Made by a program: the position numbers and the translations under genes
From: Desulfobacteraceae bacterium
GTDB lineage: Bacteria; Desulfobacterota; Desulfobacteria; Desulfobacterales; Desulfosarcinaceae
Assembly: GCA_027025615.1 (NCBI GenBank)
Contig: JALVQM010000031.1
Span: 1-20,755, forward strand
Direction of reading: 5' to 3'
DNA: 20,755 nt
In this document: one piece after another, positions 14,858-20,755 of the stretch
Layout of the letters: each line of letters starts with the position of its first letter
How positions within the stretch are numbered: position 1 is the stretch's first letter
Notes under the pieces: model-generated
Databases searched by the model: none
The model's input: only the letters and a program-made list of their open reading frames with translations
Told to the model about the DNA's origin: nothing

Positions 14858-15586
14858 TTACAGAGGTATACGTAAAAAAGCCATGATCTTTTTCACGTCT
14901 TCCCAAACCTCGCGTTTGCGTTCAGGGTTGCGCAGCAGGTAGGCAGGATGAAAGGTTGGCATCAGTTTAATACCCATCCATTGATGGAAACGTCCCCTCA
15001 AAATGGAAATGGGCGATTGCGTTCCGAGCAGGGTTTTTGCAGCCACCGAACCAAGGGTGCAGATTACTTCAGGTGCAATAGATGCAATTTGACGCTTTAA
15101 AAACGGCAAACATGCCTCGATCTCGTCCTCGGCCGGATTGCGGTTTCCAGGTGGACGGCATTTTACGATATTACAGATGTAAACTTCAGAACGATCAAGC
15201 TTCATGGCGGCAATTATTTTATCCAGAAGCTGACCAGCAGGTCCTACAAAAGGCCGCCCGCTGCGATCTTCCTCGTAACCGGGGCCTTCCCCGACAAATA
15301 CAAGACGGGCCTTGGGGCTGCCTTCTCCAAAAACTATTTTCGAACGCCCCTTGTGCAGGGGACAACGAAAGCAATTGCCCAGATCGTCCTTTATTTCTTT
15401 CAGACTTTCACCCTCTGCTTTTTGGCCGGCTGCATCACCGGCCAGACATGAGGGCGTCTCAGTCCACCGGCCTACAATTCTTAAAAACTCCGGTCTGCAG
15501 TTGAACCCTTCTATTCCCTGCTGTTGCAAATCACGCAGGCTGGACTTGACTTGCGCGAGAACTTGCGCCAGATCAGCGGTTTTCAT
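14858..15586 (-). CDS. udg: Uracil-DNA glycosylase, family 4 (iron-sulfur)
   Basis: Removes uracil from DNA at the start of base excision repair. 242 residues. The four 4Fe-4S ligands are C72, C75, C143 and C159, with the spacing of family-4 enzymes (C-F-R-C; V-K-C-R-P-P; E-A-C-L-P). Motif 1 G-E-G-P-G-Y-E-E-D (99-107) and motif 2 F-H-P-A-Y-L-L (212-218) line the uracil pocket. The first 60 residues form a less conserved, helical extension like that on the related SPO1 DNA-polymerase-associated proteins. The ATG at 15586 overlaps the coaBC stop by 14 bases and has no good SD, so translation probably depends on coupling to coaBC. A gap of about 100 bases separates it from NfeD and shows no clear promoter. 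Confidence 0.96.
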   Translation of the reverse strand: MKTADLAQVLAQVKSSLRDLQQQGIEGFNCRPEFLRIVGRWTETPSCLAGDAAGQKAEGESLKEIKDDLGNCFRCPLHKGRSKIVFGEGSPKARLVFVGEGPGYEEDRSGRPFVGPAGQLLDKIIAAMKLDRSEVYICNIVKCRPPGNRNPAEDEIEACLPFLKRQIASIAPEVICTLGSVAAKTLLGTQSPISILRGRFHQWMGIKLMPTFHPAYLLRNPERKREVWEDVKKIMAFLRIPL

Positions 15587-16793
15587 TATTATTTGTCTGC
15601 AAAGATATTATACGGTCCAGCAGCAAATGTGCCATCTTTTCTTTGGGCATCAGCTCCAGGTCTTCCCTGCTTCCGTCACGAAAAAAGAGTACTCCCTGGT
15701 TGTTGTCGCTGGCAAAGCCCGCTTCAGGTACACCAACCTTGTTGGCAACTATGATATCCAGGTTCTTGGCCTTAAGTTTTTTCAGGGCGTAGTTTTCAAG
15801 CTCGTGGGTCTCGGCTGCAAAACCTACCAGCACCTGTCTTGTCTTGCGCCGTCCCACCTCTTTGAGAATGTCTTTGGTCCGTTCAAGGGTCAGCTGGATA
15901 TTTTCTTCGGATTTCTTTAGCTTACGCTCGGAACTGGACGAAGGTCGATAATCCGAAACAGCAGCTGTTTTTATTATAATATCTGCATGTTGCATATAAT
16001 CCAGGACTGATCCGGCCATCTGGGAAGCTGTCTCCACCCTTATTGTACGCACATTGTCCGGTGGTGCAAGAGCCGTGGGGCCGGTGATCAACATTACATT
16101 GGCACCCCGTTGCTCGGCAGCCTTGGCAATGGCATAACCCATCTTACCGGTTGAAGGGTTGCTTATGAAACGTACAGGATCGATTGCTTCGCGGGTTGGG
16201 CCTGCGGTAACAAGAATATTCTTTCCGCGAAAATCTTTGGGAGTCATTGTTCCAACAAGAAAATCTACTATCTTTTGAGGGTCCGGCAGTCTTCCAGGAC
16301 CGGAAGTTCCGCAGGCCAGTTCCCCGGCTGACGGTTCCAAAACCAGGTGTCCGTATCTTTTGACAGTCTCTATATTACGCTGCACCGGCCGGCTATCAAG
16401 CATATTGCTGTTCATTGAAGGACAGATAATTGTAGTACAGGTCACGGCCAGCATGAAAGTACTCAGGGCATCATCTGCTATCCCGTTGGCAAACTTTCCA
16501 AGAAAATTAGCTGTCGCCGGCGCTATCACAACCGCATCGGCTTCCATGGCCCACTGAATATGGCCTATTGTTGCTTCTTCATTGCCGGCAAACAGGTCAC
16601 TGCATACTTTTCTGCCGCTCAGAGCTTCAAAAGTCATGGGAGCAACAAACTTTTCTGCATTAGCAGTCATGATTACACGTATATCCGCCCCCTGCTTTAC
16701 CAGCAAGCGCAGCAGTTCTACACTTTTATAGGCCGCAATTCCCCCACAAACACCAAGTACAATTTTTTTTCCCTGCAAGTCATAAGGTAACAT
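15573..16793 (-). CDS. coaBC: Bifunctional phosphopantothenoylcysteine decarboxylase/synthetase
   Basis: Two steps of coenzyme A synthesis in one 406-residue protein. The N-terminal flavoprotein CoaC domain (about 1-180) has the catalytic histidine H78 in G-H-I-Q-W, the substrate motif P-S-M-N-S-N-M (125-131; the family form is PxMNxxMW, here with Leu in place of Trp) and the active-site cysteine C161 in A-C-G-T-S-G-P-G-R. The C-terminal CoaB domain (about 190-395) has V-T-A-G-P-T-R-E, F-I-S-N-P-S-T-G-K-M-G, K-T-A-A-V-S-D-Y-R-P, and the K-L-K-K lysine patch at 291-294, which corresponds to K289 in E. coli. The ATG at 16793 has AGGA about ten bases upstream. It overlaps the uracil-DNA glycosylase gene downstream. 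Confidence 0.97.
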   Translation of the reverse strand: MLPYDLQGKKIVLGVCGGIAAYKSVELLRLLVKQGADIRVIMTANAEKFVAPMTFEALSGRKVCSDLFAGNEEATIGHIQWAMEADAVVIAPATANFLGKFANGIADDALSTFMLAVTCTTIICPSMNSNMLDSRPVQRNIETVKRYGHLVLEPSAGELACGTSGPGRLPDPQKIVDFLVGTMTPKDFRGKNILVTAGPTREAIDPVRFISNPSTGKMGYAIAKAAEQRGANVMLITGPTALAPPDNVRTIRVETASQMAGSVLDYMQHADIIIKTAAVSDYRPSSSSERKLKKSEENIQLTLERTKDILKEVGRRKTRQVLVGFAAETHELENYALKKLKAKNLDIIVANKVGVPEAGFASDNNQGVLFFRDGSREDLELMPKEKMAHLLLDRIISLQTNNNENR

Positions 16794-16832
16794 TTATTGA
16801 ACATCCTGATGTATTTCTGAATTTCTTTCCGC

Positions 16833-17126
16833 TCAGTCCCGATACCGCCTGCCATAACCCAATGCGTTAAGCTGCCTGATTGCATTGTATTTCATACAAA
16901 GGTCAATCCAGGACCTGAACAGATCCTCGATCCTTTGCTTTTCCGTATTTTTTTCCGCAGATTCCATAACCCGCGCCAGGGCCTGTCGCAATTGCTTGTT
17001 ATCCGGATCCCGTTCCAGCAATTTGCGGTAAACTTCAGCTGCTTTTGCAAAATGGCCCTGCTCTTCGTAAATCCCGGCCATGGTAACAGTATAAACTTCT
17101 CCAAAAGAATTCTGATCTTCCATCAT
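16833..17126 (-). CDS. Small TPR-repeat protein
   Basis: 97 residues, cytoplasmic, with no signal peptide. Residues about 12-46 form one clear tetratricopeptide unit (A-G-I-Y-E-E-Q-G-H-F-A-K-A-A-E-V-Y, then L-L-E-R-D-P-D-N) with the usual Gly/Tyr/Ala/Pro pattern. A helical segment follows (about 47-90) and a basic C-terminus. One TPR is too little for a full groove, so it probably packs against a partner. The ATG at 17126 overlaps the ftsB stop (ATGA), and a second ATG follows at once. The tight link with ftsB suggests co-expression, but no function in division is shown by the sequence. Confidence 0.78.
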   Translation of the reverse strand: MMEDQNSFGEVYTVTMAGIYEEQGHFAKAAEVYRKLLERDPDNKQLRQALARVMESAEKNTEKQRIEDLFRSWIDLCMKYNAIRQLNALGYGRRYRD

Positions 17127-17425
17127 TGGGAGGCTGCCTTATGTTCAGGGCTTGTTTTGAAAATCATTTCATCGGGCGCAATCATTTTCAGCTCCCGGCG
17201 GGCAATACTTTCAATATAGGCCGGGTCTTCTTTCAACCTTTCTATTGACTCGACAAGCCTGTAATTTTCTTCGGTTAAACTCTGGTTGATCTTTACCAGT
17301 TGATCCCGCTGGTGACGTTTACGGCTCAGCTCCACCAGCCCATTGTCGCCAAAGACGATAATCAACAGGAAGTGAAATAAACCGATTACGGCAAGCGACA
17401 AAATAAGTTTTTGTCGTCTGTTCAC
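17123..17425 (-). CDS. ftsB: Cell division protein FtsB/DivIC family
   Basis: 100 residues, a bitopic inner-membrane protein of the FtsQLB subcomplex that signals septal peptidoglycan synthesis. One transmembrane helix (about 7-25) is followed by a coiled coil (about 34-66) and the family's end block D-P-A-Y-I-E-S-I-A-R-R-E-L-K-M-I with P-D-E. The start is GTG at 17425, overlapping the murJ stop (GTGA), with AGGGG and AGG just upstream. Its position directly after the lipid II flippase gene supports the assignment. Annotation as a generic septum formation initiator would also be acceptable. Confidence 0.92.
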   Translation of the reverse strand: MNRRQKLILSLAVIGLFHFLLIIVFGDNGLVELSRKRHQRDQLVKINQSLTEENYRLVESIERLKEDPAYIESIARRELKMIAPDEMIFKTSPEHKAASQ

Positions 17426-19020
17426 CGCCTGCGTCCCCTTCTGAAAAAGGTTTCAACCATGGAGCGTAACTCTTCGATTCCAAGTAAGTATGCTAATCCG
17501 CAATATACGCCGACACCGGATATTATGCAAGCCATAAGGCGTACAACAAGCTCCAGGCGTCCACCGGCTGCCATGGGCGGCCAAAAGTATACTATGACTT
17601 TAACAACAATGCCCATGACAACCGCACAGGCCGCACTTCTGGAAACTGCTTTTAATAAGCTCATTCCACCCAGAGGCCCCATTTTCCGGCGCAACCAGAT
17701 TATTAAAAGAGTCAGGTTTATCATGCTGGCCAGGGAAGTAGCCAGGGCCAGACCGGCATGCCCCATGGGGCCCATGAGCCCGATTCCTAGAATTATATTG
17801 CCGGCAATTGAAATTGCTGCGGCCTTCACCGGTGTCCGGGTATCCTGGAGTGCATAAAAAAAATTAAGCAAAATCCTTACAGCCGAAAAAGCCCAAAGCC
17901 CAATGGCGTAATAGAAAAGAGCCGCCGCTGTCATCCTGGTACTTTCCAGATCAAAAACCCCATGTCTGAAAAGTACGGCCACTATTGGCCGGCGTAAAAC
18001 TATCAAGCCTACAAGGGAAGGCAGGATCGCAAAAAAGACAAGTTTCAGACCGTGTCTGAAAGTATCCTTCATAGCCGGCAAATCATTACGGGCAGCTTGT
18101 TGGGACAAGCTTGGTAATACTGCGGTCGCTGTAGCTATAGCGAAAATTCCCAGGGGAAACTGAACGATTCGGTCAGCATAATACAGGAAAGCCACGCTGC
18201 CTTCTGTCAGTAAAGAAGCTAATTGTGTGTTAACCACCAGATTTATCTGATAGACAGCGGCCCCGAAAACCGCCGGCCCCATAAGGGCCGCAATCTTTTT
18301 TAATCCCGGATGAAACAGGGGGGCCGGTTTTCCAAGTCCCACCTTTTTTCTTACCAGAAAAGGAACCTGCAGGGCCAATTGCGCTACACCGCCGGCAATC
18401 ACACCAATGGCCAGCCCGGTTATCCTTACCTGGACAGAGTCTGAAACCAGGGCAAAGGCAACTGCCGAACCGATCATGGCCAGGTTCAACATTACGGGAG
18501 CGGCTGCCGGAGCAGCAAAATGGCCCAATGCATTCAATATCCCCATGGACAAGGCCACCAATCCTATGAAAAATATATACGGAAGCATGATGCGGGTCAG
18601 ATTTACGGCCAAATCAAACTTCACAGGATCAGAGGTAAAACCGTAGGCCATGCAACGAACTATCCATGGGCTCAGGGCAACACCCACGCAGGCAACCAGC
18701 AACAACACAATCGCCAACAGATGAAAGGTGCTACGTGCAAAGCGCATTGCTTCTTTCCGGTTACCACTTGCCAGATAGTCGGTAAAAACGGGAACGAAAG
18801 CAATACTCAATGATCCCTCGCCGAACAGACGGCGTAAAAGGTTGGGAATCCGAAAAGCGGCGATAAATGCATCGGCTGCCATGGTTGTGCCGAACAAATA
18901 AGCAAAAACCATGTCCCGGGCGTAACCTAGAATCCGGCTTGCCAGGGTCATGCCTCCGACTACTCCGGCTGCACGGGTTACCTGCTTGCGTTCGACTGCA
19001 TTATCAACAGGTTGGGTCAT
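17422..19020 (-). CDS. murJ: Lipid II flippase MurJ
   Basis: Moves lipid II across the inner membrane for peptidoglycan synthesis. 532 residues with about 14 hydrophobic helices. Charged residues matching essential ones of E. coli MurJ are visible: S-R29, A-R35-D, D50 in A-A-D-A-F, R63/R64 in N-L-L-R-R, and Y-A-D-R-I-V-Q-F-P in the middle of the protein. The C-terminus is strongly basic (F-F-R-R-G-R-R-R). The ATG at 19020 has AGGGA about seven bases upstream. It heads the murJ-ftsB-TPR-coaBC series and is divergent from rpsT; in many proteobacteria rpsT and murJ (mviN) are likewise divergent neighbours. Confidence 0.97.
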   Translation of the reverse strand: MTQPVDNAVERKQVTRAAGVVGGMTLASRILGYARDMVFAYLFGTTMAADAFIAAFRIPNLLRRLFGEGSLSIAFVPVFTDYLASGNRKEAMRFARSTFHLLAIVLLLVACVGVALSPWIVRCMAYGFTSDPVKFDLAVNLTRIMLPYIFFIGLVALSMGILNALGHFAAPAAAPVMLNLAMIGSAVAFALVSDSVQVRITGLAIGVIAGGVAQLALQVPFLVRKKVGLGKPAPLFHPGLKKIAALMGPAVFGAAVYQINLVVNTQLASLLTEGSVAFLYYADRIVQFPLGIFAIATATAVLPSLSQQAARNDLPAMKDTFRHGLKLVFFAILPSLVGLIVLRRPIVAVLFRHGVFDLESTRMTAAALFYYAIGLWAFSAVRILLNFFYALQDTRTPVKAAAISIAGNIILGIGLMGPMGHAGLALATSLASMINLTLLIIWLRRKMGPLGGMSLLKAVSRSAACAVVMGIVVKVIVYFWPPMAAGGRLELVVRLMACIISGVGVYCGLAYLLGIEELRSMVETFFRRGRRR

Positions 19021-19044
19021 TTATGGTCCCTGTAAAATCATTTA

Positions 19045-19073
19045 TTGACAATTGTATAATTGATTTGTATATA
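19045..19073 (+). promoter_or_regulatory. Promoter of rpsT
   Basis: A perfect TTGACA (19045-19050), a 17-base spacer and TATATA (19068-19073) form a near-consensus sigma-70 promoter with predicted start near 19080, about 40 bases before the rpsT start. The spacer contains the small inverted repeat CAATT-GTAT-AATTG (19049-19062). Confidence 0.75.
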
Positions 19074-19096
19074 AGCATGTTTTTGAAGATGCCCAA
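19068..19096 (-). promoter_or_regulatory. Possible murJ promoter sharing its -10 with rpsT
   Basis: On the minus strand TTGGGC (19091-19096), 17 bases and TATATA (19068-19073) form a weak promoter. The -10 is the same palindromic hexamer used by rpsT. It would start murJ transcription about 40 bases before its ATG. The -35 match is poor (three of six). Confidence 0.3.
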
Positions 19097-19119
19097 AACC
19101 CGATGAAAGGAGAAACACA

Positions 19120-19386
19120 TTGGCAAATCATAAATCAGCATTGAAACGGGCCCGCCAGAACGAAATCCGGCGGATGCGCAATAAAGCGGTCAGGACCAGG
19201 GTAAAAAACGTGGTCAAGGACGTTCGTCAAGCTGCAGCTGAAAATACGGGCGATGACTTGATGGAAAAGCTGAATTCTGCAAAGTCAACAATTGACAAAG
19301 CAGCCAAAAAAGGCGTTTTGCACAAACGAACCGCTGCCCGTAAAATCGCCCGTCTTGCCAAACTTGTAAATTCAACCGCAGCCTGA
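19120..19386 (+). CDS. rpsT: 30S ribosomal protein S20
   Basis: Binds 16S rRNA in the small subunit. 88 residues, normal size, very basic and helical: A-N-H-K-S-A-L-K-R-A-R-Q at the N-terminus, H-K-R-T-A-A-R-K-I-A-R-L at the C-terminus. The start is TTG at 19120 with AAAGGAG eight bases before it. E. coli rpsT also uses UUG, which contributes there to translational autoregulation by S20, so a similar control is likely. It is the only plus-strand gene of the window, with its own promoter and terminator. Confidence 0.98.
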   Translation: MANHKSALKRARQNEIRRMRNKAVRTRVKNVVKDVRQAAAENTGDDLMEKLNSAKSTIDKAAKKGVLHKRTAARKIARLAKLVNSTAA

Positions 19387-19425
19387 GCCATATTATCAGG
19401 CATAGCCGGTAATAAACAGTGCAAC

Positions 19426-19466
19426 AAATAACGGTCTTTGCCCCCTATGGGCGGGACCGTTATTTT
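19426..19466. terminator. Bidirectional intrinsic terminator between rpsT and lptE
   Basis: AAATAACGGTC (19426-19436) pairs perfectly over 11 bp with GACCGTTATTT (19455-19465); an inner GCCC/GGGC adds to the stem. The A-rich left and T-rich right arms give a U-rich tail in both directions, so it can end rpsT (plus) and the convergent leuS-lptE transcript (minus). Confidence 0.85.
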
Positions 19467-19507
19467 GTCGCTGCAATTCCCTTATAACCCGGGTTGCCGG
19501 GAAACAA

Positions 19508-20044
19508 TCAGAACTGGTCGGTCAGCCTTGAATATGCTGTCTCGGCCAGCTTTTTAGCCACTTCCTCCAAAGCCATCTGCCGGTTTTGATCAGTGGCGGG
19601 TTTGTCGTCGTTGACCACGTCGAAAGTCCAATCAGCCGTCATCGTTCCGGAAGACCATATGGTTCCTTCGCCGGGAGCGACTAGCTCCAGGGAAAGGGCT
19701 ACCTTGACCCGTCTTTCCTGGGATACACTCCCACCCCTGTGGGTTACAGTCTCAAGCCAGAGGTTTTCTATTTTCCCTCCCAGGACGGCATCCGCTTGTC
19801 CGGCTGGTACCAGCCTGTGTTTTCGCCTGGTCAATTCGTCTATCAAGGCCCTGGTTATAATATTCTCGAGTCCTGTTTCGGCTGTGGAGTTAGCAGGCAC
19901 GGCAACAGCAAGGCTTTGAATACCGCCTGGCAGGGTGCCAGTACCGGTAAAGGTATAGCCACAGGCCGTCAACATGAAGAACGTCAGCCCAATCATAGCT
20001 ATGGCCGCGATACCCTCACAGAATTGTTTCGGCTTGAGTTTCAA
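19508..20044 (-). CDS. lptE: LPS-assembly lipoprotein LptE
   Basis: Outer-membrane lipoprotein that plugs the LptD barrel in lipopolysaccharide export. 178 residues. The signal peptide ends in the lipobox L-T-A-C with C28 followed by G-Y-T-F, the typical LptE opening; the mature part has the G-x-L-P-x-G-I-Q-S-L-A-V block and conserved C-terminal helix (A-L-E-E-V-A-K-K-L-A). The start is TTG at 20044 with AGAGGG about nine bases upstream. The next in-frame ATG would shorten the signal peptide too much. It lies 22 bases after leuS, the same leuS-lptE order as in many Gram-negative bacteria. Confidence 0.93.
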   Translation of the reverse strand: MKLKPKQFCEGIAAIAMIGLTFFMLTACGYTFTGTGTLPGGIQSLAVAVPANSTAETGLENIITRALIDELTRRKHRLVPAGQADAVLGGKIENLWLETVTHRGGSVSQERRVKVALSLELVAPGEGTIWSSGTMTADWTFDVVNDDKPATDQNRQMALEEVAKKLAETAYSRLTDQF

Positions 20045-20066
20045 GTTTAGCTGCCCTCTGAACCTG

Positions 20067-20755
20067 TCAAACCACTATGTTGACCAGCTTGTTTTTAACA
20101 ACGATGACCTTCCTGATGGTTTTGCCGGAAATAAATTTGGCCGCTTTGGGATCAGACAGTGCCATTTGCTGAAGCTTTTGTTCATCCAGATCAATTTGTG
20201 CCTCGAATTTGCCCCGCAGCTTTCCGTTGACCTGGACTACTATGGTTACACTGTCTTCAACCAGGGCATCATCCCTGTATACCGGCCATTGGGCATTCAG
20301 CACGCTTTCCTTGTTGCCGAGACCAGCCCAGATCTCCTCTGCGAAATGTGGAACTATAGGGGCCAGAAGCAAAACAACGGTTTCAACGGCCAAGCGCATG
20401 ACTTCTGCTGCCGGAGACTTCAGTTCATCTTCGACATCCAGGCTGTACATCAGGTTAACAAGTTCCATAACGGCGCTTATGGCTGTATTAAAATGGAACC
20501 GTTCCTCAATGTCATGAGTTACTTTGTAAATGGTTTGATGGGCTTTTTTGTAAATCCGCTTTAAAACTCCGTCCAGTTGGCCTGCAGGCCCGGGATAAGG
20601 CAGGACCTTTTTAACATGGGGCATCCAGTTATATACCAGGCGCCAGACCCGGTTCAAAAACCTGGCGCTCCCTTCAACTCCCTGATCACTCCATTCCAGG
20701 TCTCGTTCGGGGGGAGCTGCGAAAAGGCAAAAAAGCCTGGTGGTATCGGCTCCGT
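20067..20755 (-). CDS. leuS: Leucyl-tRNA synthetase, C-terminal part (cut by window edge)
   Basis: The frame is open to the right edge and ends with TGA at 20067-20069; about 228 C-terminal residues are visible. It begins with G-A-D-T-T-R-L-F-C-L-F-A-A-P-P-E, the block just after the KMSKS loop in bacterial LeuRS, followed by D-L-E-W-S-D-Q-G-V-E-G-S. Then comes the anticodon-binding helical domain and the small C-terminal domain ending V-V-K-N-K-L-V-N-I-V-V. The catalytic core, editing domain and start lie outside the window. lptE follows after 22 bases. Confidence 0.96.
   Translation of the reverse strand, partial: GADTTRLFCLFAAPPERDLEWSDQGVEGSARFLNRVWRLVYNWMPHVKKVLPYPGPAGQLDGVLKRIYKKAHQTIYKVTHDIEERFHFNTAISAVMELVNLMYSLDVEDELKSPAAEVMRLAVETVVLLLAPIVPHFAEEIWAGLGNKESVLNAQWPVYRDDALVEDSVTIVVQVNGKLRGKFEAQIDLDEQKLQQMALSDPKAAKFISGKTIRKVIVVKNKLVNIVV

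Noticed and set aside
14846..14859. AATGT-AAAA-ACATT inverted repeat at the end of the uracil-DNA glycosylase gene
   Set aside because: The AT-rich 5-bp stem is too weak to call a terminator and could be chance.
19974..20564. Plus-strand open frame of 196 codons antisense to lptE and leuS
   Set aside because: Lies opposite strongly conserved coding sequence and shows no recognisable domain.

Overview
The window is a compact, gene-dense stretch of a Gram-negative chromosome with no phage, insertion sequence, CRISPR, tRNA or rRNA. Outer-membrane genes (LptE, an LptM-like lipoprotein) sit beside HslUV/XerC, a run of arginine genes, a family-4 uracil-DNA glycosylase, a long NfeD with a slipin, and a small Rho_N-domain protein. 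This mix suggests a member of the former Deltaproteobacteria (Desulfobacterota). That placement is inference from gene content and order, not a computed phylogeny. Every gene is on the minus strand except rpsT.

Layout, read in the direction of minus-strand transcription (right to left). (1) 20755-19508: the 3' end of leuS, then lptE starting 22 bases later. (2) 19426-19466: a strong symmetric hairpin that can stop both lptE (minus) and rpsT (plus). (3) 19386-19120: rpsT with a TTG start and a near-consensus promoter in the rpsT/murJ divergent gap. (4) 19020-12620: murJ, ftsB, a small TPR protein, coaBC, uracil-DNA glycosylase, NfeD and slipin. Most are overlapping or closely spaced, so this is probably one envelope/housekeeping transcript. 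(5) 12619-12325: a 295-base gap with a good minus-strand promoter and a roughly 180-base leader carrying repeats and hairpins, ahead of a 108-residue Rho_N protein. (6) 11862-48: a long, nearly gap-free series: NT5C-type HAD phosphatase, xerC, hslV, hslU, argB, argD, argG, argH, LptM-like lipoprotein, dapF, folK, a YHS/TRASH-type membrane protein, a TalC-type transaldolase, and pgsA.

Functionally the left half joins arginine synthesis (acetylglutamate kinase, acetylornithine aminotransferase, argininosuccinate synthase and lyase; no argF here) to diaminopimelate epimerase, folate and phospholipid synthesis, and to the HslUV protease with XerC. The right half concerns division and envelope (MurJ flippase, FtsB, LptE, NfeD/slipin), coenzyme A, DNA repair and translation (LeuRS, S20).

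Start codons needed care. Several genes use TTG or GTG with convincing Shine-Dalgarno (SD) sequences (argG, rpsT, lptE, ftsB, the HAD gene, the YHS gene). For pgsA, argD, argB, hslV and NfeD the longest frame begins too early and an internal ATG is preferred. I found no clear new multi-gene system. The least explained items are the long structured leader of the Rho_N gene, a 19-codon reading frame with a strong SD between argG and argH, and the extended LptM-like lipoprotein fixed next to dapF.
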